Source: Cyanophora paradoxa (taxonomy: Eukaryota; Glaucocystophyceae; Cyanophorales; Cyanophoraceae). Taken from it: a stretch of DNA of 64,000 nt. The stretch spans positions 102,949 to 166,948 of the forward strand of contig QPMI01000173.1 of the NCBI GenBank assembly GCA_004431415.1. Reading direction: 5' to 3'. The translations under genes and the position numbers were made by a program. Each line of letters begins with the position of its first letter. Position 1 is the stretch's first letter. The notes below the pieces were generated by a model. That model did not search any database. It was not told where the DNA came from and saw nothing but the letters and a program-made list of their open reading frames with translations. Below are positions 1 through 11,672 of the stretch, one piece after another.

Positions 1-3000
1 AGCAGCACAGCGCACGTATACGTCGCGGTATCGGAGAATGCGATGGTAATCAAATGCTCGGCGTTATTGAACTGCAGTGGAAAGGATTACAATCAGCGGC
101 CGGCAAGCTTTAAGATCAGCAAACAAAAACCGAGCACCGGAATGCCGTTGGAGCCTTGAAATGCGAGAGTTCGTATCACCACGTTCTCATTTTCAGATGC
201 TCCAGCACTCGAATACACTGTCAGCACGAGGCCCACTTTCCCCGGGTCAACCTGCAACTGTTATTAAATATAGCCTGTCCATGCTTTATATGTACACATT
301 GTCAAACGATACGTTAGTCGAAGTACAGCTAGCCACGAATCGGACCGAGCATTTGATATAGGAGCTTGTAGTGTTGTCCCATATCACATCCAATCCGTTC
401 TCGCAGAAGGACGCTGCAGCAGCATGTGGTCATTGCTCATCGATATCGCGATCGCGCGTGCGAATCCGAGGATCGCCCTTTTCTAGCGCGCGCAGAATTA
501 CTATTTAGCCTAGGACCTAAGAACCGATGCATGTGGAAAAGTGCGCTTGTAACAATGAAAGAAGAGGCTCCGTTGCCAGGATAAGGTGTCATGACTGCAG
601 CTCGAGTACTTTAAGGAGTTCTGTACATGTGCGAACGTACCAACGATGTTGTGGGACTGCGGTCCAAATCCCCAGTCAAGAAGGCGCGCCCATGAGGTCT
701 GAGACCTTTTCAGCCGTAACCTGAAGTTGGGGCGTCCGGTCCATTATACCTCAGTCAGAGGCGACCCGACAGCGCATGCACGCGAACAGCTGCTGCACGT
801 TCGAACGTGCACACCGCATAGAAAACGTGACGGGCGTCCCGACGAAGAACGACGGCGCGAGGATGTAGTCGTTGAAACCTCCCTTTGGCCCAAGGTACGC
901 CCCTGCGGGCGAACGTCGATTCTGAATGTTGCAGCATCGCATCGAGCGAGGGGGGGGGGGGGGGGGGGGGGGATGTTTAACGGACCAGGGTCGCACGTCC
1001 AGAGGTCCCCCACAAGCGTTGCGTCCCTTCCCTTGCCGCTCGTGTCGACGGCCTGCGGCGGATGATTTGAAAAGGCATCGCCGAGTCGCGTTCTACATGT
1101 ACAGCTGCAGGCTTGCAATGCACCGTCTTGCCGCAGGAATCGAAGCGGAGCTGCAGCTCTAGCGGCGCCTGGGGCCGGATGCCGCGGAAGATCTCGGAGA
1201 CTTGATCGGCCGTCAGTTCCGAGCTGTACACCCGGAAATCTGCGACACGCATATCGAGAATCGTGCATATCAGACGGCCTACTATAAGCATTTTACAAAG
1301 CGTGCAGCAATCTCGGACGTCAAAGCGCACCGGCCAGCTGCCAGTCTGCTGAATTCGGATCAGTCTCCCAGTTCGCTGCGACGATATTGATGAATCGAAG
1401 GTCAGTAAAAGGCACGTGCGCCTGCGGCGGCTAACGCGCGATCTCGTTATATAGAGACATCAATCGCAATCGATCTCAGACTCCCAGCAACGCACAGCGC
1501 CCGATGAACATGCCGCTGCGCGCAACGTTCGGAAGAGCCCCCGCCGCGCCCCCTCCGCCTGCTGCCGCTTTCAATGTAGGATGCCACGTGCCGTTGAGGT
1601 AAGGCCGGGTCTGCGCACGGAAGCCAGAAAGGCAAAGGCAATGAGCCTAAGTGTTAGTTCTAGCTATTGTCTCATTTTATAATTAATTGATCAAATGGGA
1701 CTATTTTGAGCCGACCTCGGCGCCTGTCAGAGTGACGGCCACGAAGTGCCACTGGCCATCCACGGGGATGGCACTGCTCCCGTAGAACACCTGCGTGAAG
1801 ACCTGTATCGAGCTTCCGGCGAACGTGGTGATGACGAACGACGTCGTCCCGGCCGCTCCCTGTGCGTGACCGGGCGCCCCGGCCCGGCGCCTCTGCGTTA
1901 ACAAGCAGCTCGATCTAAACAGAATCGCGCGTGTGTGTACAAACCGTGCATGAATCCCATCTCTGTGAATAGTAGTCGAAAAACGATGCGCCTGAAGATT
2001 ACGGGCCACGCGATCACAATCACGCCTCACAATATTTTTAGCATTTGCAGCTATATATAATTCGAATCTAGATCACAATTAATTATAAAACTCGAGAAGC
2101 ATTATTTAGCTATAATATGTATTTAGCGCCTCGTGCCGGCCAGTCGGCACTGGAACGGCAGTGGTTTGCAAGGAGTAAATGAAGTGCAAACTCATGATCG
2201 ATTAATATTTATCCCTGAAATGAAATATAATCTAAAACCGAATGCGGGGCTGGCACCTGGTGGGCACCACTGGAAAACCTGTCCCAGAGGCAGCGTGAGC
2301 TTAGATAATGCATACGCACAGTAGGCGGCAATCGATTATAATTATAAAAAGGCGGAAGCTCACGATATTGTCAACGCTCATGCCGCTCCCGAAGTCGATG
2401 ATACGGGCAGGAAAAGGCTGGTGCCTGAAGAGGCGGACCCAGAAGGAAACACTAAAAGGAGTCCCGAGGGAGAAAGAGGGAATGACTGCGTAGCGATGAG
2501 TGTTGCGTACTGCCGCGCCCGTCGGCGCCGTGCCGAAGTATAGCCCTGCAAACAAGAAATTAGAAACTTGCGTGGCTATATTGTTACAAGAACGATATAA
2601 TTATGTAACGAGATAACGAGAGGCATAGGCATCTAGATCCCCGACAGTTTCAAGTTTCATGGTGAATTAGTGTTATTTATGTTATTACTCCGTCTCCGCA
2701 ATATGTGCCGCGACATGTACACGGCCGCCGTTGCTGGGAGCGCGGGCGTGGGCGACGGGTGAATCGTTCACCCGTAGAAGGGACGGGCGGGCAGCCTTCT
2801 TCGGGGGTCAGGTCGCCGTAGGCGTACCCCGTCCGTTGCCACGGCGACGCGTCGCGAACCTGGAGTGCAGCCCATTCAAAACCGTTTACGTATCTCATCC
2901 ACATGAAGCTCTTGCAACTTTAATTTCAACGCTTATTTACGCTTTAAATTTTCATTATTTAATATAGCCGTTTTAATCGTGGAATGTTTACGTGAGTGAT

Positions 3001-4397
3001 TTTGACTCTAGTCACTCGCGATCACGGAAGACTTCGATTGCAAGAGCGGGTGGGTGCAAGAGCGACTTTTGAAGAGCGCACGGTGCGGCGGCAGGCGCGG
3101 AGGGCGAGGGAGAGCTGGAGGCTGCCAGGTGCCACGGGGTGCCCCTGGAAGTCCGCCAGCGCCTCAGCGGCGGCGAGAGACGCATTCCAAACTTTGAAGT
3201 CTGGCGGCCGTATACGTAGTTGACAATGATGCGGATCCGAAGTAAGCAGCGAAATCAAACATAAAGGGCTTGGGCGCCCCATGGCCAGCGAACCCGCCAC
3301 GTGGGTGTTGACGAGGAAGAGGCCCCCGTCGGCGTTGTTGCCGACGTCGTGGAAGCTGCGGGCCAGCTTGGGCACTCGCCCGGCCGCGCCGGCGAGCCCG
3401 CCGGACTCCTTGCTGTGGGCCAGGCGCGTCCCGTTGAGGAACGTCGCCACTTCGCCCTCGGTGGCCGTCAAGACGACGTGGTGGTAATTACCGTCGCCCA
3501 CCTGTGCATGCGCCGGAGACGCTTCAGAGGGCACACGCATGCATATGTTCTGGTTACGATGAATATGAATAGATTGGCTCACCGGAACGCCGTTCTCATT
3601 CTGGAACGCGAACACCTGAAAGGCACTGCCGCCAGTGGCTTGGTGCCCGGTCGCGTAAAATATAACGGCTGTCTTTCCGTTCGCGGTCTGCCCGAGGTTG
3701 CGAATTCGAACACGAGGGAAATGTCAACAAGCGTAAGCTTGAGCGTCGGACAGGCCCGGGGGTCGCACCGGACAGGGTCCCGTCCAAGAGCCCAACGTAC
3801 CGTCGCTCACAGATACTCCGGGGGGACACACAATCGCACCGACTCTTTTTCCGTCCGCTCCAGTCCCGTCGTACAACTCGAAGATTCTGCGTGAAAGAAA
3901 TTATAATTAATATAGACATTGCGGAGAACTCGATCGTAGTCGGATTAACGTTGCGGGGGCGTCAGTGGGATCCGGGGCTTTGCATGATCATGATCATCAA
4001 AGACAGACTCTGAGAGCAGTCGCACCGAGTCCAAGCAGTCTGCTGCTGCCCGAAACTGACCCAGAATGAGACGCTAAAGGGTGTGCCCAGCTCGAAGGGC
4101 GTGCTCCGCACGTAGCGCGCCGTCGCCGCCCCGCTCGTCGTCCCAAAGTAGGTTCCTGCGAAGGAGGTTTCTTAGCAATAATCCACGCGACACATACGCA
4201 CATGCATTCTACATCTGTCTCTCCGATCCGTTTAGGGGCGCGGGAAGGGGCCTCGGACCTCGGGAGGAGGGCCCGGGCCCGGCCGCTTGGCAGAGTCCAC
4301 CGCTAATCATGAACAGGACGGCAACGAACGCGACGAGAAAAGGCAGACGGGACGATCGCGAGCGCCGCGCCGCCCCGCTGCAGCTGGTCATGATCAT
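1..4397 (-). CDS. Secreted LamG (concanavalin-like) repeat protein, 3' end off the window
   Basis: The proposed start at 4397 opens a signal peptide: a basic stretch, a hydrophobic core (LPFLVAFVAVLFMISG, about residues 19-34) and a cleavage-like GLCQA. Downstream the frame is split into many small exons that spell recurring LamG modules. Module openings are visible at about 4160-4020 (YFGTTSG then FELGTPFSVSFWV), 2540-2340 (YFGTAPTG then FSLGTPFSVSFWV) and 935-840 (GAYLGPKGGF then FFVGTPVTFS). Middle strands read NYHHVVLTATEGEVATFLNG near 3500-3410 and PVDGQWHFVAVTLTG near 1780-1710. Closing strands read DFKVWNASLAAAEAL near 3200-3150 and DFRVYSSELTADQVSEIF near 1240-1180. Exons near 240-130 and 80-1 (HLITIAFSDT) continue another module to the window edge. 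LamG domains usually bind carbohydrate or extracellular ligands, so a secreted or surface role is inferred. Ligand and family name are unknown; exact exon borders are approximate. Confidence 0.72.
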
Positions 4398-4623
4398 GGG
4401 CGCCGGCTGACGGCGCCAGCGCCGACCGTTCCACAGAGGGAAGGGCACAAAGTCAGATTTTCCGCTTCGAATTCCAGCACTCCCGACAAATTTGAGCCTA
4501 CAGCTAGGCCTGCAGCTTGAAGGCACCGCTGGCGATGCATATGGAGAGCTGCTGCTGTCGACGTCGGCGCCGGCAGCGGGCGGGGGGAGCGCGCATGCGC
4601 AGCCGTGGGGCACGGCGGCCGCC

Positions 4624-4664
4624 GGCAGCTGCAGGGCGGCCGCTGGCAGCTGCAGGGCGGCCGC
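4624..4664. repeat. Two-copy 21-bp tandem repeat upstream of the LamG gene
   Basis: The 20-mer GGCAGCTGCAGGGCGGCCGC occurs at 4624-4643 and again at 4645-4664. It lies about 230 bp upstream of the LamG start codon, in a patch rich in CAGCTG, GCATGC and CGGCCG palindromes. It may sit in the promoter or 5' leader; no function can be shown. Confidence 0.7.
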
Positions 4665-4811
4665 ATGCGCAGTTGCAGCTGCACATGAACATGCAGCTAC
4701 GCATGCTGTACATATGGATGTCGCAGCTGCCGCTGGCCACTGCCGAATCGCGCGAAGCGACTTCGTAACCATATACATCGAAACGTTGCCTGGCTGCAAA
4801 CAGCTGCGCAT

Positions 4812-6165
4812 ATAGCTATAGATATATGGTCGTGTTAACGTTTACATGCGTGCACGTGCACGTGCACGTGTACACGTATAGCTCCAATCGATGTCGAAGT
4901 CGCACATCCAGTTGATCATGATCATGATCATGAAAGCTATAGACTGTCGTGCACGGGAGCTGATAAAGCTGCTTGAGCGGCTTGCAGTGAAAACGCGCAC
5001 AGCACAAAAAGATCGGCCACTGAGACAGTGAGACTGCCAGCCTGTGTCAGGTGTGTTCAGATTTTATAGAGGCGAGCCTTGGAGAGCCTTGGAGTGCCAC
5101 GTCGGCCTCTAGCTACGCCGCCTATATAGCTGCGTACTGCGGTATATATATACGTATACGCGCACGGCGCTCAGCGGCTGCAGACGGCGTGCACGTGGTC
5201 GTGCGTCGTGCCGCCCGTCCGTAACAAGCTGTAGCCTACTAAGGCTGGTAGTAACAAATTATTAACAAGGGGGGGCCTAGATATGTACTAAGGTACTGCA
5301 GTGCCGTGGTGCGCGGGCAGCAGCGGCTATGCGCGGCGGAGCGAAAAGGCCCAAAAGCGCTAGCAGAGCCTAGCACCGTCGTCAGCTTTTGCTCGCCGCG
5401 CAACTTGCAGCTTTTGCTCGTCAACCGTTTCAGGGTACCCCGCCGTTCTGGAGGTACCGTCGGTAGTACTCGGTACCGATTCGCGGCGAGTCGGCGACTC
5501 GGCGGCGAGTCGGCGCCGACTCGGCGGCGAGTCGGCGCCGCCGTCCGGCAAGTTGGTTTTTTTATTTTCATGTGCAAGAAACAAATGTCTCCCAGGAGCT
5601 CCCGATCGCGAGCTCGATCGCGAGCTGGATCCGGAGCTCGAGGGTTCGGCGCCGGCCCGGTTCGCATATATATCGTCTGGCGCGGCGCCGCGCCTTGGGC
5701 TCTAGGCCCGCCGGGCCGCCGGCGAGTCGCCGAGCGAGTACGTCGCGATCGAGGGTAGAAATGTCGTCCGGCTGGTAATTATATATAAGGCACTGCGGTT
5801 TACAACCTGCAGCTGCAGCTCAGCGGCTGAATCGCCATCATCGAGTCCGGATCATCGGATCCGGCCGCGGATCGATATCCGATCATCATGGCATGCATAT
5901 GATATCGATATCGATCATCGATATCGGATCATGATCATGCTCAGTCCACATTAATATTATCACTGAGTCGGCAAGGCTGAGTTCGAGCAGCTACCGGTCG
6001 CTGCGGCCGCGCTCGAGCTCGCCGTGCGCACGATACTCGAATTCGAATTTGAATTCGATCGGCGGGGTACAACTCTCTAGACGCAGCCGGCGGGGTACAG
6101 CTCTCTAGACGCAGCCGCTCGTAATATAAAACGCCACCGCCCGCCCTGTAAGACGGAAAGCGAGC
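4812..6165. other. Intergenic island between divergent LamG and PPR genes, rich in palindromes
   Basis: No convincing gene is seen here. GC is lower than in the flanking coding regions. There are dense short palindromes: alternating GATC/CATG near 4915-4932 and 5880-5940, mixed with ATCGAT and GATATC. A patch near 5480-5545 repeats CGGCGAGTCGG and its near-complement CGGCGACTCGG. A patch near 5600-5640 repeats GATCGCGAGCTC-like sequence. The two flanking genes read away from this island, so it should hold both promoters, but I could not identify defined promoter motifs. Confidence 0.6.
6061..6117. repeat. Two-copy 28-bp direct repeat just upstream of the PPR start
   Basis: A unit beginning GGCGGGGTACAACTCTCTAG is followed 28 bp later by GGCGGGGTACAGCTCTCTAG. 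The two copies differ at one base over the unit. The second copy ends about 50 bp before the PPR start codon, so it may belong to the promoter or 5' leader. Confidence 0.75.
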
Positions 6166-9100
6166 ATGGAAGCGATGTTCACATTCGCCGCCCTCGCGCC
6201 GCGGGCAGGTCCGCCGAACGCCCATCCACGTGCGCGCCGTTTCTCACACTTCTCGCTCGCTCTCCGGCAGGCACAGCTAGCAGGCCTCCAAAGATGCTAT
6301 GCGATGACGCGTGCATCGCTCAAGGCAGCCAACGCGCGTCGGTTCCGACGCCGCGCGCAGCAGCAGTCTCAGCACCCGAGAAGCAGTTCTTCGGGACAAG
6401 CGTGCGGACAGCATATGCATTGCAGCGGACGAGGCTCGGCTTCCCTCCACGTGCCGCCGCGGCGCACGCGTCCCCCGCCCCTCCGGCCGCGACAAACAAG
6501 AGCGACGCGAAGGTGGCTCGCCCCCGCCGCGCCGGCCGCGCACGCCGCGCCGGCCGGCCGCCGATTCGAGCGCGGCTGCAGGGCGGGAAGCGCGCTGCGT
6601 CGCAGGCGGCGAACTCCTCGTCGGGCGGCGGCGCGCCCTCCGAGAAGACCGTCACGGCATTCGTCTACCGCCTGAGCGACGCGGTCCGCGGCCGACCCGC
6701 AGCTCAGCCCCGCGCTGCGCCCCCCGTGCCGACCGGCGCGCGCGCCCCCGCAGTGCTCCGCGGGGCCCTCGAAAGAGCAGGCGAAGCGCTTCGGGCTCGT
6801 CCTGGCCGAAGCGAGAGAGCAGTCGATCGACCCGAGGCGCGCGCCGCGCCGCGCCGACCGCGCCGCGCGCTGAGCGCGCCGCGCCGCCGCAGCGCGCTGA
6901 TTGCGCGGACGATGGGCCTCCTGAAGGGCGGCAACAAAGCGCGCGCCATGCGCGTCCTCGCCGCCCGCGCCGCTGAAGTCGAGGAGCCCCTCACCACCGC
7001 CGCGTACCAGTGCGCTGCCGCCCCGCGCCCCTCCGCCCCCGCCGGCCCGCCGCCGACGCGCGCCCCGCCTCGCCCCGCAGGCAGCTCGTGGAGGGGTACG
7101 CCGCCGGGCCGCTGCATCAAATGCGCCGCCGCGACACCCTGATGCCCGCCCGTCCGCTCCGCAGGGCCGTCCTGGGCAAGGACAGCAAGAGCGCCGCTCA
7201 CTGGCTCGAGGCGTGCCCGTACCCCCCTTCGCCCCCGCCGCCCGCCCCGCCGCCGACGTATCCCCAGGAGCTCGCCTTTCGCGGCGGCTTGGTACCCCGC
7301 ATCCCAACGGTGAACGCGGTCGTGGACCTCGTGCGCCCGTACCCCCCGGGCCCCTTCCCTCCCCAAAGCTCGCCGACGGGTCGCAGATGATGCGGCGGGG
7401 GGAGGCGGCGGCGGCGGCCGGCCTGCTCGAGCGGCTCTGGGACAAGGGCCTCAAGCGGCGCGCCCCGCCCCCGGCCGCCGCCGCCCCGCGCCCCGCCCGA
7501 TCCCGCGCCGAGCCGAGGCGCCGCCGCGCAGGGACCCCTCGACCTTCGAGACCATGGCGACCGCGTGCGCGCGCTCGCGCTCCCCGGCGCCCCCGTGCGC
7601 TCGTCGGAGTCTCACGCCGCTGCCGCGCCAGGTGCGTGGCGCGGGGCTGGCCGGAGGAGGCGCTGGCGTGCGCCCGCGAGATGATCGCCGCCTCGGCTGC
7701 CCTCGAGGCCCGCAACCCGAGGCGCGCCCCCGTGCGCGCCAACAAGGTCCGAGGGGCGCGGGGCGCGGGGCCACGGCTGCGGGGTGAGGAGGTGGCGGGG
7801 CGGGGGCGGCAGGTGCTGCGGCTGCTGGTGGGGGCGGGGGCCCGGAAGGAGGCGGCGGCCCTCTTCGCGGACATGCGCGCCCCCAGCTGCCACTTCAAGG
7901 CCCGCCCCGCCCCCCCGCCCGCCCCCTCCTCTCCGCCATCCTAGATGAGAGAGAGTGTGTGAAGGTGGCCGGGGCGGCCTTGGGGAAGGCTGGGCCTCGG
8001 CTCACCCCCGGGCAGCCGGACGCGGCGACGTACGACGCGATGGCGCGGGACGCCGTCGCCGCCCGCGAGTTCGGCACCGCCGTCGGCCACGCCGCCCAGG
8101 CCCGCCCCGCCCGCCCCGCCCGTTCCCACACGTCCCCATTCCCCGCCCTTCCCCCCCCCCTCTTTCCTCCCCCCCCCCCCCCCCCCCGCTCTTTTCGGCG
8201 CCGACGGGGCGGGCTCGCGCACGCTGCAGGCGCGGGCGGAGGGGATCGACTTCGGCGCCTTCCGCCTCAACGCCATCGTCAAGGCGCCCCTACCCCCTTC
8301 TTCTCCCCCCCCCCGCTGAGGGGCGGCGGGGGTGGCAGGAGCTGATCGCGGGGGGCGACCTGGAGGGGGCCGGCGCGCTCGTCTCCGCCATGGCCGCCTG
8401 GCCCGTGCGCCCCGCCCAGCCCCCCTGCCCGCCCCCCGAGGCCCTAGCCCCTCCCCGCCCGGCCCCACCCCCTCCCTCCCCCAGGAGGTCGGGACGACGG
8501 GGGTCACCTGGATCCAGTACATCAACGCCCTCGTCGTCGCCGGCAAGGTGCGGGGCGAGAGGGGCGGCACGCTTGCGCGGGGGACCCGCCCCGCCCGCCG
8601 GGGCCGTTGCGCCCCGTCTTCGGAGGGGGGAAGGGAGGGGGTGACGAGGGCCGGGGCCGGCTGGTGAGCGCGGCTGACGGGCGCTGCGGGGCGGGCAGCT
8701 GGAGGAGGCGGCCGAAGCCTTCGCCAAGGCCCGCCCCAAGGCGAGCCGCCCCCGCGCGCCCCCTCCCCGGCGCCCCCGCTCCGGCGCCTCACCCCGCCCC
8801 CCTCTTGCCCGGCAGCTGCTGGCGCCGTCGGACGCGGCGGAGCTCGCCTCCCTCTACAACATCGCCGTCAAGGCCCGTCTCCCCGCCCCCCGCCCTCCCA
8901 CTCCCCGTGCCTCAGAGCAGCAACAAGAACACCCCGCCGCTTAGTCGACGATCTAGGAGGAGGGGGGCCAACGGGGTCTGGCTCGTGACGGCCGCGTGGG
9001 CGGGCGCAGGGGGCGGCGGCGGGGCGGATGTTCAACCGGGTGCGGGGGCTGGTGGAGGAGATGCGGGGGGACGGGGTGCGCCCCGACGCGGCGACGTACG

Positions 9101-11030
9101 GCCTCTGGATGGACGCCCTCGTCGCCGAGGGCCGCCTCTCCGAGGTGCCCCCCGCCCCCCGCCCTCGTCCTCGCCGCCCTCGTCGTCCACCGCCGGCAGC
9201 GCCGCGCGGCACCACCGCGAGATCCCGCAGCGCCCCCTAGCCTCTCCTTGGGGCCCCAGGGTCTCTCATAGGGGACTGCGGAATCGGGGTGCCCCTCCCT
9301 TGGTGCGGCGCGGTCTCTGAGCGGGGGGCGCAGGCGATCAGCGTGTTCGACGAGGCGCGGCGGGCGCTGCCCGAGGGGACGCCCATGTCCGGCATCTGGA
9401 ACATCGTCCTCAAGGGCTTCCTCGCCCTCGGCCAGGCCCGCCCCCCCGCCCCCCGTCCCCGAGCCGGCCCGAGGGGGCGCGCTCCGAGCGGGCGGGCGCA
9501 GGTGGACGACGGGCGGCGCTGGCTCGCGACGATGCGCGCCGAGGGCGTCGCCCCGACGGTGCCGGCCCCCGCCCGCCCCCGCCCCGCCCCAGCCGCCCCG
9601 CCCGGGGGCGAGCGGGCGCGCAGTGCGGTCGTTCGCGTCGGTGGCGGCGGCGCTGGCGGCGGCGGGGCGCGTCCCCGAGGCCCGCCTCGTCATCGACGTC
9701 CGCCGCCCCGCCCCCGCTGCCCCGCCCCGCCCCCAGCCGCCCCACTCCGCCCCGACCCCGCGCGCAGGAGGCGGCGGCGGCGGGGGCGGCGGACCGCCGG
9801 CTCTACGCCTCCTTCCTCACCGTGCGCCCGCCCCGCCCGCCCCGCCCGATGTCTTCAATAGCGAAAACGATCCCCTGCAACAAACCAACGCGCGCGTGCA
9901 TACCGCTCGCGGTTCTGGTCCCGTCCATCGCCCGCTAGAGAAAGAACCCGAGCGCCTTTCCCGCCCCAACCCCCCCCCCCCCCCCCCCCCCCCCCCGCCT
10001 CGTCGCACGGCATGGATCGTCGCTCGGCTCGCTCGCCGACGCGGGCGGGCGCGCTGGCGCAGACGCTGGTGCGGGGCCGGAGCTTCGGGGCGGCGTGGGA
10101 GCTCCTCGAGGCCCTCGAGCGCCCCGACTCGGCCGTGGGGCCCGACGCGTGCGCCGGGGGGGCGGGCGGGCAGCGGGCGCCCTCCTCCGCTCCCCGGGCT
10201 CACGCGGGGCGGGGGCGGGGGCGGGGCAGGGGCATGTACCACACCATGCTCGTCTCCCTCTGCGCCGCCCGCCGCCTCAAGCCCGTGCGCCTCCAGCCCC
10301 CTCCACCCCCTCCCCTCCCCTCCCCCTCCCCCCCCCGCCCGCACCCATCCGCCTTGGGTGCGCTCTGAGCCCCTTGGTTTGCCTGCGGCAGGCGCGGGAG
10401 CTCTTCTACCGGGCGGCCGGCCGCGGCGTCCTCCTCGACCGCGCCTCCCACGCCGTCCGCCCCCGCCCCGCCCCGCCCCGCGAGCTCGAGGCCGCTCACG
10501 CGGAGACGTGCCTCGGCCGGCAGGCGCTCGCGCGGGCGCTGAGGAAGGCCGGCCAGGCGGACGAGGCCGCCGAGTGGGAGGCGCGCGAGGCTCCCCCTAG
10601 ATCCCCCTCCCGCCATCCCGCGAGCACTGGCGCTCACCTGAGCGCCGCAGGAGCGCGCAAAGACGGCGCCGGAGCCGGAGCCGCGGGGTCGGCCTGGCGC
10701 CCGCGGCCGCCCCCAGCCGAGGCCCCAAGCGCAGGTGCGAGGCACCTCCCCGGCCCCGCGCCGGCCTGCCCTCTCGCCCCGCTCAGCGGCTTGCTCGCTT
10801 GCGCGGGCCCCGCAGGCCACGGGAGGAATCCGAAGGCGCCCCCGTCGCCCTCGTCTCCGAGGCCGCCCCGCGCCCGCCGGCCGTCGGCCTCGCCCGCGGT
10901 CCGCCCCCCGCCCCCCGCGCCGCCCTCCTCGCCGCTTCTTGCTGACGGGCGCGCCCCTCCTCCTTAGGCCCGGTCGCGGAAGAACAGCGGCCCGCGCCCC
11001 GCCGCCGCCGCCGCCGCCCCGAAGGCGTGA
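6166..11030 (+). CDS. Pentatricopeptide repeat (PPR) protein, probably organellar
   Basis: At least eight short exons each encode a helix-turn-helix PPR unit. Clear examples are PDAATYDAMARDAVAAREFG near 8020-8075, RPDAATYGLWMDALVAEGRL near 9080-9140, GIWNIVLKGFLALGQ near 9390-9435, SFASVAAALAAAGRVPEARL near 9625-9690 and MYHTMLVSLCAARRLKP near 10235-10285. PPR proteins bind organellar RNA one base per repeat and act in processing, editing or stability. The start MEAMFTFAALAPRA with a small, Ala/Ser/Arg-rich continuation looks like an organelle targeting peptide. Introns are 50-200 bp, begin mostly GTGCGCC or GCCCGCC-like and contain long C tracts (8169-8187, 9970-9996). The end is set by an Arg/Pro/Ala-rich last exon stopping at 11028-11030; this 3' boundary is uncertain. 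RNA target and organelle are unknown. Confidence 0.75.
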
Positions 11031-11672
11031 TCGCACTCGCCGGCTCGACCCGTGGGCATGTTGTGAGCTGCATGTGTATCCACGGCCCCTCGAGCCCGCG
11101 GGCTCCCCATTGGACGTACCTGTCGAGAATTTCTTTTAGACGCAGTTGACCTCTCGTACTCCTCCAAGACACAGTCCCTAGACACCTTTCTTTTTCCTGA
11201 GTCCGGTCTCTATCGATGGTCGATGGTCCGGAATGATGCAGGCAGATGCATTCTCGCGCGTGATGCATTCCGGAGATCAGACGAAATATTTAGGGCCGCA
11301 TGCAGCGTAGCTTCCGCCTTCACCAAGTCACCCCCGGGCGGCGAGAGCACGAGCTCCGAATTCGGAACTCCGGGATCCGCTAAAGACTAGACGTAGCGTA
11401 AGGAACTGGCCCTCACTATGCCTCCGGGGCTTCACAGGCCCCACCCCTCAGGTCCCCTTTTTAATTTGCACCTCGCGGGCACTGTCGAGGGCTCTCAGAC
11501 TCCCGAGACTCTTGAGCTCATGTGCATCAAGACCTTACCCGCGCACTCAAATACCTCAGGGCCTCACGCTTCCCAGGGACATGAATTGCAATTGATATTT
11601 GAAGCGGGGCTTGACAGCGGCTGGCAGCGGGGCCCGGCTCGATCGGGGCAGCGCTTACGCCCTGGGTGCAGG
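11031..11672. other. Convergent intergenic spacer
   Basis: This spacer lies between the 3' ends of the PPR gene and the RING gene. It is lower in GC than its neighbours and holds short palindromic patches (for example GATGCA/TGCATC near 11235-11270). I see no gene in it. Confidence 0.5.

Noticed and set aside
2690-2730. A CGDGV cysteine motif as an EGF- or DUF4215-type repeat in the LamG gene
   Set aside because: Only a few cysteines occur in one short frame, without the repeated spacing that defines those domains.
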